Shown piece by piece: positions 8,484-17,025 of a stretch of DNA of 36,621 nt (its first letter is position 1; the number at the start of each line of letters is the position of its first letter). The notes under the pieces are model-generated. The model was not told the origin of the DNA. It ran no database searches and saw only the letters and a list, made by a program, of their open reading frames with translations. The position numbers were made by a program, and so were the translations under genes. The stretch comes from Chloroflexota bacterium (GTDB taxonomy: Bacteria; Chloroflexota; Anaerolineae; Aggregatilineales; J027): positions 1 to 36,621 of the forward strand of contig JAADYW010000179.1 in assembly GCA_010092845.1 (NCBI GenBank). The letters are read 5' to 3'.

Positions 8484-9272
8484 ATGGCAACAACCCAACA
8501 AAAACCCAAACTGGCAGTCTGGAAATTCGCCTCGTGCGACGGCTGTCAGCTCAGCTTGCTGGACTGTGAAGACGAGCTGCTTGCAGTCGCTGGCGCCGTC
8601 GACATCGCCTTCTTCCCAGAGGCAACTCGCGCCACAATGCCTGGCCCCTATGATGTATCACTGGTAGAAGGCTCGATCACGACTGAGGAAGATATCGAGC
8701 GCATTCAGATGATTCGCCAGTCCTCCACGTTTCTGGTGACAATTGGTGCCTGCGCCACCGCTGGCGGGATCCAGGCTCTGCGAAACTTCAAAGACGTGAA
8801 AGAATTCGTCGATATCGTCTATGCCCGGCCCGAATACATCAGCACACTGGAAAAATCGACCGCTATCGGCGATCACGTCTTCGTGGACTTCGAACTGCGC
8901 GGCTGCCCCGTGAACAAATACCAGCTTGTTGAAGTGCTGAGCGCCTATATCAATGGCCGCAAACCGATTACGCCCTCTTACAGCGTATGCATGGAATGCA
9001 AGCGCCGGGGTACCGTCTGCGTGATGGTCGCTCACGGCACGCCGTGTCTGGGGCCGATTACCCACGCCGGCTGCGGCGCGATTTGCCCGGCATATAATCG
9101 TGGCTGCTACGGCTGCTTCGGCCCAATGGAAACCCCCAACACGAGTTCCTTGGCTACGTGGTGGCAGCAGCTCGGCGTCCAGGACGTCGATATCGTCCGC
9201 GCTTTCCGCAGTTTCAATGCCTATTCAGAAGCGTTCCGCAAGGAGGCCCGAGCACATGAGCACCAAGAATAG
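8484..9272 (+). CDS. [NiFe] hydrogenase small (delta) subunit, group 3-like (262 aa)
   Basis: This is the electron-transfer small subunit, homologous to the 20 kDa NuoB/PSST subunit of complex I. Proximal-cluster ligands are visible: C18 and C21 in [13 protein letters not shown]90 in IGACATAGG and C141 in ELRGCPVNK. The C-terminal half has additional cysteines ([32 protein letters not shown]) that would bind two more Fe-S clusters, as in group 3b and F420-type enzymes. There is no twin-arginine signal, so the enzyme is cytoplasmic. SD GGGAGGTG lies just before the ATG, 3 bases after the gamma stop. Its 3' end overlaps the large-subunit gene by 17 bases. Confidence 0.95.
   Translation: MATTQQKPKLAVWKFASCDGCQLSLLDCEDELLAVAGAVDIAFFPEATRATMPGPYDVSLVEGSITTEEDIERIQMIRQSSTFLVTIGACATAGGIQALRNFKDVKEFVDIVYARPEYISTLEKSTAIGDHVFVDFELRGCPVNKYQLVEVLSAYINGRKPITPSYSVCMECKRRGTVCVMVAHGTPCLGPITHAGCGAICPAYNRGCYGCFGPMETPNTSSLATWWQQLGVQDVDIVRAFRSFNAYSEAFRKEARAHEHQE
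9240..9246 (+). promoter_or_regulatory. Ribosome binding site deciding the large-subunit start
   Basis: AAGGAGG lies 9 bases before the ATG at 9256, inside the 3' end of the small-subunit gene. It identifies 9256 as the start rather than the 9100 start in the ORF track, whose first 52 residues are a frame shadow of the small subunit. Confidence 0.85.
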
Positions 9273-10560
9273 CACCACCCGGACATTCCAAGTCGACTAC
9301 CTCGCCCGCGTAGAGGGCGAGGGAGCCCTCTACGTCAAGGTCAAGGATGACCGAGTCACGGACGTTAAGCTCAAGATCTTTGAGCCGCCACGTTTCTTCG
9401 AAGCATTTTTGCAAGGGCGTCAGTACAGCGATGCACCGGACATCACTGCGCGTATCTGCGGCATCTGCCCCATTGCCTACCAGATGAGTTCCGTCCATGC
9501 CATGGAAGATGCACTGGGTGTGACCGTCGATGGTCCGCTCCGGGAGCTGCGCCGGATGATTTACTGCGGCGAGTGGATTGAAAGCCATGTGTTGCATGTG
9601 TATATGCTCCATGCACCGGATTTCCTGGGTTATCAGGATGCCATACAGATGGCCCAGGATCACCCTGAGGTGGTCCAGAACGGACTGAAGCTCAAGAAAA
9701 TCGGCAACGCACTGGTGACACTCCTGGGCGGTCGTGAAATCCATCCGATCAACGTCCGTGTCGGTGGCTTCTACAAAACACCAACCAAACGCCAGCTCCG
9801 TGAACTCACCGATGACCTCAAATGGGCCCGCGACACCGCCCTGGAGACCGTCCGCTTCACGGCCGGGTTACCTTTCCCTGACTTCGAGCAAGACTACGAG
9901 TTCGTCGCGCTACGGCATCCAGATGAGTACCCCTTCAATGAAGGCCGGTTGGTCTCCAACCGTGGGCTGGATATCGATATCAAGGACTACAACGAGTATT
10001 TCACCGAAGTACATGTCTCTCATTCGACGGCACTGCATTCGCGGATTAAAGAACGGGACGCCTATTTCGTCGGGCCACTAGCACGCTACAACTTGAACTA
10101 CGATCGGCTGCCGCCGCTGGTCCAGGAGGCAGCCCGCGAGGCAGGTATCGAGGGTAGCTGCAAGAACCCCTTCAAGAGCATTATTGTGCGCAGCCTCGAG
10201 ACACTCTACGCTTGCGACGAGGCACTGCGCATTATCGACGCCTACGAAGAACCTGAGGCGCCCTTCGTTCCCATCGAACCACACGCCGGTGTCGGCCACG
10301 GCTGTAGTGAGGCCCCACGTGGGATTCTCTATCACCGCTATGAACTAGACGACAAAGGGGACATCCTGCATGCGCAGATCGTGCCCCCGACGTCCCAGAA
10401 CCAGAAGACAATCGAGGACGATTTATGGCATTTCGTTGAGAAAGCCATCGATCTGCCGGACGATAAGATGCTCTGGCACTGTGAGCAAGCCATTCGCAAC
10501 TATGATCCTTGTATCTCGTGCTCAGTTCATTTCCTGAAACTGGACATCGAACGTGAATAA
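9256..10560 (+). CDS. [NiFe] hydrogenase large (alpha) subunit, group 3b-like (434 aa)
   Basis: This is the catalytic subunit carrying the Ni-Fe(CN)2CO site for reversible H2 oxidation. The L1 nickel-ligand motif [11 protein letters not shown] (C68, C71) and the C-terminal L2 motif DPCISCSVH (C419, C422, H425) are both intact. After the His comes the 9-residue tail FLKLDIERE, which the endopeptidase encoded next should remove after nickel insertion. The L1/L2 forms and the operon order fit cytoplasmic NAD(P)-linked group 3b enzymes (HydBGDA/sulfhydrogenase type); a database classification could refine this. The start at 9256 is chosen from the AAGGAGG and the MSTKN...[10 protein letters not shown]-terminus normal for the family. 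Confidence 0.96.
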   Translation: MSTKNSTTRTFQVDYLARVEGEGALYVKVKDDRVTDVKLKIFEPPRFFEAFLQGRQYSDAPDITARICGICPIAYQMSSVHAMEDALGVTVDGPLRELRRMIYCGEWIESHVLHVYMLHAPDFLGYQDAIQMAQDHPEVVQNGLKLKKIGNALVTLLGGREIHPINVRVGGFYKTPTKRQLRELTDDLKWARDTALETVRFTAGLPFPDFEQDYEFVALRHPDEYPFNEGRLVSNRGLDIDIKDYNEYFTEVHVSHSTALHSRIKERDAYFVGPLARYNLNYDRLPPLVQEAAREAGIEGSCKNPFKSIIVRSLETLYACDEALRIIDAYEEPEAPFVPIEPHAGVGHGCSEAPRGILYHRYELDDKGDILHAQIVPPTSQNQKTIEDDLWHFVEKAIDLPDDKMLWHCEQAIRNYDPCISCSVHFLKLDIERE

Positions 10561-11020
10561 GCGCCGTCAGCAGGTGCTTTGCATTGGGGTTGGCAATGAG
10601 TTCCGGGGTGACGACGCTCTGGGACTCATGGTCGCCCGACAACTGGCAACGCGGCAAATCCCGGAGCTGGTGCTGGATGAACAGAGTGGCGAGGGAGCCG
10701 CCCTGCTGCAGGCCTGGTCCGGCTGGGACAACGTGATCATCGTCGACGCCATCTCCTCCGGGAACGCACCTGGTACCATTTTCCGCCTTGACGCCCACCA
10801 GCAGACAATCCCTACAGACTTCTTTGTCTATTCAAGCCATGCCTTTAGCGTCGCCGAAGCTATCGAAATGGGCCGCGTGCTGGGCCAATTGCCAACACGA
10901 TTGATCGTCTATGGTGTAGAAGGTGCTCGTTTTGACCACGGCACCGGGGTATCATCGGTAGTGGAAGCTGCAATACCTGAACTCATTGCACGCATAGAAG
11001 CAGAGATTACAGGCCTGTAG
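10553..11020 (+). CDS. Hydrogenase maturation endopeptidase (HyaD/HycI family, 155 aa)
   Basis: This Ni-dependent endopeptidase removes the C-terminal peptide of the large subunit after Ni-Fe cofactor insertion. Motifs include [14 protein letters not shown] at the N-terminus with an acidic metal ligand, IIVDAISSG with the second Asp, and SSHAFSV with the His ligand, matching HybD-type proteases. It starts with GTG and overlaps the large-subunit stop by 8 bases, which implies translational coupling to its own substrate. Its length of 155 residues is normal. Confidence 0.93.
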   Translation: MNKRRQQVLCIGVGNEFRGDDALGLMVARQLATRQIPELVLDEQSGEGAALLQAWSGWDNVIIVDAISSGNAPGTIFRLDAHQQTIPTDFFVYSSHAFSVAEAIEMGRVLGQLPTRLIVYGVEGARFDHGTGVSSVVEAAIPELIARIEAEITGL

Positions 11021-11030
11021 CAGACCCATC

Positions 11031-13355
11031 GTGACCGAAAACGACACACAACGACAAGACGCAACGATGCACAACACTCCCCAGACAACTGAACTTCAGC
11101 GGCGCTATATCCGTATTCAAGGCGCCGTCCAGGGCGTAGGGTTTCGCCCCTTTATCTATCGCCTGGCAACCCAGATGCAGCTCAAGGGTTGGGTGATCAA
11201 CTCCAGCCAGGGCGTCCAGATCGAAATCGAAGGCCCACCCGCCATTGTGGCCGAATTCCTCACCAGGATTCCCGACGAGAAGCCACCGCTGGCTGTCATC
11301 CAGACTCTAGAGTCGCTGGAAATGCCTGTGGTCGGCTACATGGATTTCGAGATCCGGCATAGCGATGACTCGGGCGCCAAGACGACGCTGGTACTCCCCG
11401 ATGTGGCAACATGCCCCGATTGTCTGGCCGAAATCCAGAATCCAGAGGATCGCCGATACCGCTATCCTTTCACCAATTGCACCAATTGCGGGCCACGCTT
11501 CACAATCATCCGTGCCCTGCCCTATGATCGGCCCAATACCTCGATGCGGCTCTTTCCGATGTGTAATGCCTGCCAGGCAGAATATGATGATCCGCTGGAT
11601 CGCCGTTTTCATGCGCAGCCGAATGCTTGCCCCGAATGCGGCCCCCATCTCGAGCAGTGGGATTCGGCGGGCCACGTGCTGGCGACACACGATGCAGCGC
11701 TGATCGCGGCTGCGGCTGCCATCCGCCACGGCCAGATTGTGGCGGTCAAGGGCCTGGGGGGATTCCATCTGATGGTCGATGCCCGGCGCGAGGAAAGCGT
11801 CCGGCGGCTGCGTGAGCGCAAACACCGTCCTGATAAACCCCTGGCAGTGATGATGCCTTCCCTCGACGTGGTTCACCGTTACTGCGCGCTCAGCCCGGAT
11901 GAAGAAATCTTGCTGGCCACGCCTCAAGCGCCGATTGTTCTGTTAACCAAACATGAGGATACGGACCTGGCCCCTGCTATAGCCCCCGACAATCCTGATG
12001 TTGGCGTGATGCTACCTTACACGCCATTGCACCACCTACTGCTGGACGAGCTTGATTTCCCCGTGGTCGCGACCAGCGGCAATCTCACTGATGAGCCGAT
12101 CTGTATCGACGAAGCGGAGGCACTGGCGCGTCTGGCTGGGATCGCAGACGTGTTCCTGGTACACAACCGGCCGATCGTTCGCCATGTTGACGATTCGGTG
12201 GTGCGGCTGATGGCGGGCCAGCCGATCCTTCTGCGCCGCGCCAGAGGGTACGCACCCATGCCGATTCGGGTTGCCCAGACGCTACCTCCAATTCTGGCCG
12301 TCGGGGGCCATCTGAAGAACACGATCGCCGTCTCAGTTGAACGCAACGTGTTCATCAGCCAGCATATCGGCGATCTGGAGACAGCACAGGCTTTTGACGC
12401 TTTCCGGCAGGTCATCGAAGATTTTCAGGTGCTCTATGACATACAGCCCGAAGTCGTTGCCTGTGACTTGCACCCAGATTACCGGTCAACACGCTATGCT
12501 GAATCCCTGGGCCTGCCGATTGTGCGGGTACAGCACCACTATGCGCACATCCTGAGTTGCATGGCGGAAAACGCCATCGCCCCACCAGCACTGGGGATTG
12601 TCTGGGATGGAACAGGCTACGGACCGGATGGCACTATCTGGGGCGGCGAATTTCTGCGTGTTCACGCCAATGGGTATGAACGGGTGGCTACCCTAAGGCC
12701 CTTCCCCTTGCCGGGCGGCGATCTCGCTGTCAAGGAGCCCCGGCGCAGCGCCCTAGGATTGCTTTATGCGGCGTTCGGTGAGGCAGCCTTGGCAATGACT
12801 GACTTGCTACCCATTCAGGCGTTCTCGGCCAGCGAACTCCCCATCGTTGGCCAGATGCTTCGCCAGGGACTCAACACGCCCATCACGTCGAGTGCTGGAC
12901 GGCTGTTCGACGCCATCGCCGCACTGGTCGGGATGCGTCAACAGACTAGCTTCGAAGGTCAGGCGGCGATGCAGCTTGAATTTGCTGTCGAGGCACTCCG
13001 GGAGCAGGGCCGATATAGGTTCGAATTCATCACCGATACCTCACCAGCCATCGTCGACTGGGAGCCAATGCTCCACGAGCTATTGTCAGACTGGCGCAAG
13101 GGGACACAGGTTGCAAAGATAGCCGCGAAGTTCCATAATTCCCTTGCGGCAATCGCACTCACAGTCGCCAAGTATGCCCATATTGAGCAAGTCGGAATCA
13201 GTGGGGGGTGCTTTCAAAACACTAGCCTAACAAACCAGGTGCTTAACTCCCTGAGAAGTGCTCGTTTTCGCCCGTTCTGGCACCGCCACGTTCCCCCAAA
13301 CGATGGTGGAATTGCATTGGGTCAAATAATTGCTGTGCAAGCAGAGGTGGAGTAG
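11031..13355 (+). CDS. hypF: Carbamoyltransferase HypF, hydrogenase CN-ligand maturation (774 aa)
   Basis: HypF turns carbamoyl phosphate and ATP into a carbamoyl adenylate and passes the carbamoyl group to HypE for synthesis of the cyanide ligands of the NiFe site. Domain order is complete. The acylphosphatase domain contains IQGAVQGVGFRPFIYRLA (about 25-110). Two zinc-finger units contain CPDCLAEI...CTNCGPRF and CNACQAEY...CPECGP (about 120-200). A YrdC-like domain covers about 210-390 (VAVKGLGGFHLMVDA), and a Kae1-like C-terminal domain includes VQHHYAHILSCMAEN. The annotated start is GTG at 11031; ATG at 11067 is an alternative because neither has a clear SD, and the family homology only begins after it. 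hypA, hypB, hypD and hypE are not in the window. Confidence 0.95.
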   Translation: MTENDTQRQDATMHNTPQTTELQRRYIRIQGAVQGVGFRPFIYRLATQMQLKGWVINSSQGVQIEIEGPPAIVAEFLTRIPDEKPPLAVIQTLESLEMPVVGYMDFEIRHSDDSGAKTTLVLPDVATCPDCLAEIQNPEDRRYRYPFTNCTNCGPRFTIIRALPYDRPNTSMRLFPMCNACQAEYDDPLDRRFHAQPNACPECGPHLEQWDSAGHVLATHDAALIAAAAAIRHGQIVAVKGLGGFHLMVDARREESVRRLRERKHRPDKPLAVMMPSLDVVHRYCALSPDEEILLATPQAPIVLLTKHEDTDLAPAIAPDNPDVGVMLPYTPLHHLLLDELDFPVVATSGNLTDEPICIDEAEALARLAGIADVFLVHNRPIVRHVDDSVVRLMAGQPILLRRARGYAPMPIRVAQTLPPILAVGGHLKNTIAVSVERNVFISQHIGDLETAQAFDAFRQVIEDFQVLYDIQPEVVACDLHPDYRSTRYAESLGLPIVRVQHHYAHILSCMAENAIAPPALGIVWDGTGYGPDGTIWGGEFLRVHANGYERVATLRPFPLPGGDLAVKEPRRSALGLLYAAFGEAALAMTDLLPIQAFSASELPIVGQMLRQGLNTPITSSAGRLFDAIAALVGMRQQTSFEGQAAMQLEFAVEALREQGRYRFEFITDTSPAIVDWEPMLHELLSDWRKGTQVAKIAAKFHNSLAAIALTVAKYAHIEQVGISGGCFQNTSLTNQVLNSLRSARFRPFWHRHVPPNDGGIALGQIIAVQAEVE

Positions 13356-13359
13356 ACAC

Positions 13360-13599
13360 ATGTTCCATGGAAACGCTGGTCAGATCTTAAATATCCGCAA
13401 CCACGGCGTATTGCTTCAATCAGGTAAGGCCAGCCTACGCCAAATCGACAAGACCGCCGCACCGACGTATGTAAATATCCTTGCCCCTTACCAGCGCCCC
13501 ACATTAAGCCCTGAAGTGAGTGGATTGGCTCATCCAGATTACATCATCGTTGACAATGCCGATGCGTCAGAAAACATCCCTGACGAGATCAGTTCATAG
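13360..13599 (+). CDS. Small HypC/HupF-position protein, divergent and lacking the N-terminal Cys (79 aa)
   Basis: This small ORF follows hypF by 4 bases and has a good SD (GAGGTGGAG) about 10 bases before the ATG at 13360; the ORF-track TTG start at 13330 lies inside hypF. The position and size are those of the maturation chaperone HypC. Weak HypC-like features are a G-QIL-I start, a central GVLLQSGKASLRQID strand region and a late PDYIIVDNADASENI resembling the HypC GDYV-VH-G-A-.KI element. The essential Cys2 of HypC (MCLAIPG) is absent: the N-terminus reads MFHGNAGQ. It could be a degenerate HypC, an auxiliary paralogue, or an unrelated small protein. The homology is my inference and is weak. 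Confidence 0.6.
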   Translation: MFHGNAGQILNIRNHGVLLQSGKASLRQIDKTAAPTYVNILAPYQRPTLSPEVSGLAHPDYIIVDNADASENIPDEISS

Positions 13600-13622
13600 C
13601 AGGATATTCGCACCCTAACGCA

Positions 13623-13666
13623 ACCCGTCGCAAGGACGCCACACCGCTGGCATCCTTGCAACGGGT
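13623..13666 (+). terminator. Long imperfect hairpin ending the hydrogenase operon
   Basis: The arms ACCCGT-GCAAGGA-GCCA and TGGC-TCCTTGC-ACGGGT pair with two single-base internal loops around a 6-nt apical loop. The hairpin sits 24 bases after the last operon gene. There is no T tract, so it may act as a Rho-linked or mRNA-stabilising structure rather than a classic intrinsic terminator. It also lies downstream of the convergent DUF167 gene. Confidence 0.55.
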
Positions 13667-13808
13667 CCAGTTATCATGGCGCGCATGGACCCAAGACTAA
13701 TCGCTAGCTACACCAGCACAAGAATCACAACAAAGTATCGCCTGACGGTCAATACGACAGTTGCCACGTAACTGGATTGTCAATGAACTACCTTGTAGCC
13801 ACCATCAT

Positions 13809-14123
13809 TCAGGAGGCGTCAGGGACAAGCTTTGTCTCAACATCCTGGGGCTTGATGCCATCTACCGTGATGAGCTTATCGCGGGCGTTCTCACCAGCAA
13901 CAATCTCGATTTTGTCAGGCTCAACCTCTAGCTTTTCAGCCAGAAAGCCGACAAGCTGCCGATCAGCCGCACCCTCGCTATGGGTTTCGGTCAGGCGGAT
14001 TTTGAGCGTGCCATCTTCCTGGATTCCAGCGATCTCAACACGGCTGGCCCGCGTCACCACCCGCACTGTAAACGCGGCACCACTATAGGCTTCTTTGATC
14101 TCCAATTTGTAATCACGGGTCAT
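13809..14123 (-). CDS. DUF167 family protein (YggU-like, 104 aa)
   Basis: This is a small conserved protein of the DUF167/YggU family. The family core is present: FTVRVVTRASRVEIAGIQEDGTLKIRLTE, then a helix LVGFLAEKLEVEPDKIEIVAGENARDKLITV. The biochemical function of the family is not established. It is the last gene of a minus-strand cluster pgeF-yggS-yggT-DUF167, an arrangement widespread in bacteria near cell-division or housekeeping loci. A 17-residue tail follows the family core. It starts at ATG 14123, preceded on its strand by a purine-rich AAGGGGGAATC. Confidence 0.88.
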   Translation of the reverse strand: MTRDYKLEIKEAYSGAAFTVRVVTRASRVEIAGIQEDGTLKIRLTETHSEGAADRQLVGFLAEKLEVEPDKIEIVAGENARDKLITVDGIKPQDVETKLVPDAS

Positions 14124-14172
14124 GATGATTCCCCCTTAAATATGGATATAAGGAAACAGGTGTTGCCTCAAT

Positions 14173-14430
14173 TTACATGCCAGCCATCGTAAACAACTGT
14201 GCTAGCGTGGCTCCCAGCACCTGTATACCAATGATAGCAATTATTGGGCTGAAATCCAGCCCGGCTGTTGGCGGTAATAGATTTCGCACAGGTGCAAGCA
14301 CCGGCTCCGTCAGGTCATAAAGCGTCCGTGCCAACGGGCTATGGGGGTCAATCTGGACCCAGCTCATCAGTACACGTGCCAGCAACACAAATGAATACAA
14401 CTGTGTCAGTAACAAAATCAACTCACCCAC
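14173..14430 (-). CDS. YggT family integral membrane protein (85 aa)
   Basis: This small inner-membrane protein has two hydrophobic segments: residues 3-24 (LILLLTQLYSFVLLARVLMSW) and about 60-82 (FSPIIAIIGIQVLGATLAQLF). They flank the family-typical YDLTEPVLAPVRNLLPP loop and a short WVQIDPHSPLARTLYD stretch. YggT proteins are linked to osmotic tolerance or cytokinesis-associated processes, but their molecular role is unclear. It lies 30 bases downstream of yggS and 49 bases upstream of the DUF167 gene, in the usual order. Confidence 0.9.
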   Translation of the reverse strand: MGELILLLTQLYSFVLLARVLMSWVQIDPHSPLARTLYDLTEPVLAPVRNLLPPTAGLDFSPIIAIIGIQVLGATLAQLFTMAGM

Positions 14431-14460
14431 GAGTCAATGTTCCTCCTTGAACACGTCTAG

Positions 14461-15228
14461 TCACTTAGAGCGCTCCCCAAAAATCGCGCGCCCAATCCGC
14501 ACCATCGTGGCACCCTCTTCGATTGCAATCGGGTAATCATTGGTCATGCCCATACTGAGTTCGCGCCACGCAAGCTGTGGAAAGTCCTCTCGCAAGGCAT
14601 CACGAAGTTTGCGCAGTGTAGCGAAAACAGGGCGCGTCCGTTCCGCCTCGGACCAATAGGGCGCCATCGTCATCAAGCCTACAATCTGCAAATGAGACAG
14701 CCCGACGAGGCGCGCGACAAACTCCCAGAGAGACTGCCGTATTACAGCGCTATTTTCCCAGTCGGCTGCCAGAACACCTTGTTTTGACTCCTCGCCCGAG
14801 ACGTTCATCTCCAGCAGAACCCGGGGCCTGGTATCTGTCTCCTCGGCAAAACGCTGGTAGCGTTGCGCCAGTTTCAGTCTGTCCAGAGAATGGATGACGG
14901 CGAAATGCTCTACCACATCCCGGGCTTTGCGGCTCTGCACATGGCCGATCATATGCCAGACAGGTGGCTCTATCCCCGGAGGCAGTTGATCGCGTACCGC
15001 GCCGAATTTCTGGCTCGCTTCTTCTACACGGTTCTCACCGATATGGCGCACACCATGCTTGAGGGCTAGTACGATTTCGCCCGGCGAACGTTGCTTGGTC
15101 ACCACGATTAAGTTCACGGTGCTAGGCTCACGACCGGCGCGCGCACATGCTGCCACGATCGCATCCTGTACGTTATTGAGATTCCGCGCAATGGCGTCCT
15201 CAGGTGTCGCCGTTGTTCGCTCAGTCAA
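14461..15228 (-). CDS. YggS family pyridoxal phosphate homeostasis protein (255 aa)
   Basis: This is a PLP-binding protein of the YggS/PLPBP/ProSC family, structurally like the N-terminal barrel of alanine racemase, involved in vitamin B6 and amino-acid homeostasis. The PLP lysine is in LIVVTKQRS. Other family motifs are GENRVEEASQKF, WHMIGHVQSRKARDVV, VLLEMNVSGEESKQGV, GLMTMAPY and ELSMGMTNDYPIAIEEGATMVRIGRAIFG. Its start overlaps the pgeF stop by 4 bases, indicating translational coupling. Confidence 0.95.
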   Translation of the reverse strand: MTERTTATPEDAIARNLNNVQDAIVAACARAGREPSTVNLIVVTKQRSPGEIVLALKHGVRHIGENRVEEASQKFGAVRDQLPPGIEPPVWHMIGHVQSRKARDVVEHFAVIHSLDRLKLAQRYQRFAEETDTRPRVLLEMNVSGEESKQGVLAADWENSAVIRQSLWEFVARLVGLSHLQIVGLMTMAPYWSEAERTRPVFATLRKLRDALREDFPQLAWRELSMGMTNDYPIAIEEGATMVRIGRAIFGERSK

Positions 15229-16025
15229 CCCGCCTGATCATCCAGTGCCAAAACAACACCAAAGCGGCCCGTTTTCCCTTTTTCGGCCCGATGCGAGAAG
15301 AATTCATCCGTATTTGAGGCAGTGCAGATATCCGCACTCTCAATTTGCTGGACGCCCGCCTGTTCCAGGAGGCGGCGATTGGCTTCCCAGAGATTAAGGT
15401 ACGCACTCCCGTCTTCAGCACGGCTTATGAGACCATCTACCGTACCAAATCGCGCCTGGACAGCCTCAACGACCTCCTCACCGACCTGATAGCGATCGGG
15501 TCCAATGCTGGGACCTATGCCGGCTTGAAGGCTGGCTGGCTGGCTGCCATAAGCAACGCGCAGCGCCTCAACCACACTCAGGGCCGCCCCGGCAACGGTC
15601 CCCCGCCACCCTGCATGGGCCAACCCAATCGCGTGATGTTGTGGATCGTAGAATAGAACGGGCACACAGTCCGCAAACCGCATAGAAAGGGCGATATCTG
15701 TTCGATCAGTGATCATGCCATCGGCCCGGGCTAGCCATTTACGGCCACGCGGCGGTGTAGTGGCGATCACAGTGTCCGCACCATGAACCTGCCAGACAGT
15801 ACACACATCATGCTCCGCAAGAACCAGCACCGCATACATACGGCGGATGTTCTCGGCAACCGCCTGCGGATCATCGCCGACGGTTCCGCCAACATTGAGC
15901 GCCGCCCAGGGGCTCGGGCTCACACCCCCCAGGCGCGTGAAGACGCCATGCCGGAGGGGCATGGTTCGCCAGAAATCAAATTGATAGTAAACAGGTGAAT
16001 CGGGGCCGTTGGCTACTCGCTTCAC
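15225..16025 (-). CDS. pgeF: Polyphenol oxidase/purine nucleosidase family protein, YfiH/PgeF type (266 aa)
   Basis: A member of the multi-copper-like laccase-domain family (DUF152/YfiH) now linked to peptidoglycan editing and purine nucleoside phosphorolysis. Core motifs with metal-binding His/Cys residues are present: HGVFTRLGGVS at the N-terminus, WQVHGADTV, RFADCVPVLFYDP and GLAHAGWRGTVAG, and later SADICTASNTDEFFSHRAEKGKTGRF. The length is normal. It is the first gene of the minus-strand operon with yggS, yggT and the DUF167 gene. The roughly 400-base region upstream is shared with the divergent greA. Confidence 0.93.
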   Translation of the reverse strand: MKRVANGPDSPVYYQFDFWRTMPLRHGVFTRLGGVSPSPWAALNVGGTVGDDPQAVAENIRRMYAVLVLAEHDVCTVWQVHGADTVIATTPPRGRKWLARADGMITDRTDIALSMRFADCVPVLFYDPQHHAIGLAHAGWRGTVAGAALSVVEALRVAYGSQPASLQAGIGPSIGPDRYQVGEEVVEAVQARFGTVDGLISRAEDGSAYLNLWEANRRLLEQAGVQQIESADICTASNTDEFFSHRAEKGKTGRFGVVLALDDQAG

Positions 16026-16191
16026 ATTATATCCTCTACTCAGATCGGGCAGTGAAGATTATAGCATATGCCATTTAGTCAGAAAGGTTGATTGAGGGTT
16101 CTATCACAACGCTAATAGACCGCCAACCCTATCGCACCGGATATGTCAGACGGGATTGAAAATCTCATCGAACCTATGGTAACATTTAATA

Positions 16192-16285
16192 CTTCTCGCG
16201 CAGAGAAGCAGAAGCAAAGCATAATAGAAGAATAACCGGGTCTAGTTAGCAATAGCCGACCATAATCGCCCCACGGGCGTTTTTT
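16192..16285 (+). ncRNA. Candidate terminated small RNA in the greA leader (~95 nt)
   Basis: A possible promoter TTGAAA (16156-16161) -18 nt- TAACAT (16180-16185) would start transcription near 16191. The first transcribed bases form a hairpin CTTCTC-GCGCA-GAGAAG (16192-16208), and the transcript would end at the intrinsic terminator at 16267-16285. The element is plus-strand, and no plus-strand gene lies upstream for it to terminate. It is either an independent sRNA or an attenuated greA leader. This assignment is inference from structure only. Confidence 0.35.
16267..16285 (+). terminator. Intrinsic terminator upstream of greA
   Basis: The stem CGCCC / GGGCG with loop CAC is followed by six T residues. 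It lies on the plus strand 140 bases before greA, in a gap bordered by a divergent gene, so there is no plus-strand coding sequence for it to end. Confidence 0.75.
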
Positions 16286-16424
16286 AGATTTATCCAGCAC
16301 TAGGAGTAGGTATCAGGCGTTTTCAGCCTATGCCATGCCGCCCTCTGTGCGCATAAGAGCTGAACAGAACGCCGCGATATGATCGCTCGATTTCATTTAT
16401 CACATCAGTAATGAGGCGCGTAAC

Positions 16425-16901
16425 ATGCCAGACAACACGGTACATTATCTAACCCCTCAGGGCTATCAAGAGCTGCAGGAGAAACTACATCACCTGCGAA
16501 CTGTTCGGCGCCAGGAAATCGCGGAGCGGCTTCACCTGGCGATGTCAGAAGGTGGCGATCTCGCGGAGAATGCCGAGTATGAGGATGCCAAGAATGAGCA
16601 GGCTTTTCTGGAAGGTGAGATCATGCGACTCGAAGACATCCTCAGCACTGCAGAGATCATCGAGGACAATGCCCCCAAAGACAGTGTTAGCCTCGGTAAC
16701 CGGGTTACATTGCGTGAAGTGGGTGTCAAAGACACCGAAGTCTACCATCTCGTTGGCCCTGCCGAAGCGAACCCACGCGTAGGCCGCATTTCCCACCAGA
16801 GTCCCCTGGGGCAAGCACTAATGGGCAAGCAAGTCGGCGAGCGGGTTGTGGTCAAAGCACCAGATGGGGAAATCGAGTTTGAGGTCCTGGCGATTGATTA
16901 G
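16425..16901 (+). CDS. greA: Transcription elongation factor GreA (158 aa)
   Basis: GreA rescues backtracked RNA polymerase by stimulating transcript cleavage through its coiled-coil tip inserted in the secondary channel. The N-terminal coiled coil contains the acidic tip motif GGDLAENAEYEDAKNEQ, and the C-terminal FKBP-like domain contains NRVTLREVGVKD and ISHQSPLGQALMGKQVGERV. The length of 158 matches the family exactly. The next gene, lysS, follows after a terminator, a common neighbour in many bacteria. A terminator inside the leader suggests attenuation. Confidence 0.97.
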   Translation: MPDNTVHYLTPQGYQELQEKLHHLRTVRRQEIAERLHLAMSEGGDLAENAEYEDAKNEQAFLEGEIMRLEDILSTAEIIEDNAPKDSVSLGNRVTLREVGVKDTEVYHLVGPAEANPRVGRISHQSPLGQALMGKQVGERVVVKAPDGEIEFEVLAID

Positions 16902-16925
16902 CGGCGCAACTCCTCCTTCAGGAAG

Positions 16926-16961
16926 ATGCCCGCTCTGGAATTAGAAGATGCGGGCATTTTT
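16926..16961 (+). terminator. Intrinsic terminator between greA and lysS
   Basis: The arms ATGCCCGC and GCGGGCAT pair perfectly (8 bp) around a 16-base loop, followed by TTTTT. It lies 25 bases after the greA stop, so lysS probably has its own promoter or depends on readthrough. Confidence 0.85.
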
Positions 16962-17025
16962 GTTGAGAATTGCGCTACACTCTTAGCCATCTTGACGATA
17001 TCCTTAGCCAGAAAGGCTCGCTTGC

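Larger units (their letters stand above)
16026..16424. other. Intergenic region between pgeF and greA (399 bases)
   Basis: This region has no convincing ORF and no tRNA-like fold. It carries the divergent promoters of the pgeF and greA operons and a plus-strand block consisting of a weak promoter, a hairpin and an intrinsic terminator (16156-16285; listed separately). The last 140 bases before greA show no strong secondary structure, but they may hold a second greA promoter. Confidence 0.6.

Noticed and set aside
9100-9255. ORF-track extension of the hydrogenase large subunit upstream of 9256
   Set aside because: The extra 52 residues are a frame shadow of the small-subunit gene; a strong AAGGAGG sits 9 bases before ATG 9256, and the family N-terminus starts there.
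11506-11815. Several 60-110 aa ORFs overlapping hypF on both strands
   Set aside because: They lie fully inside the HypF zinc-finger/YrdC coding region and carry no family motifs; they are frame shadows of a GC-rich gene.
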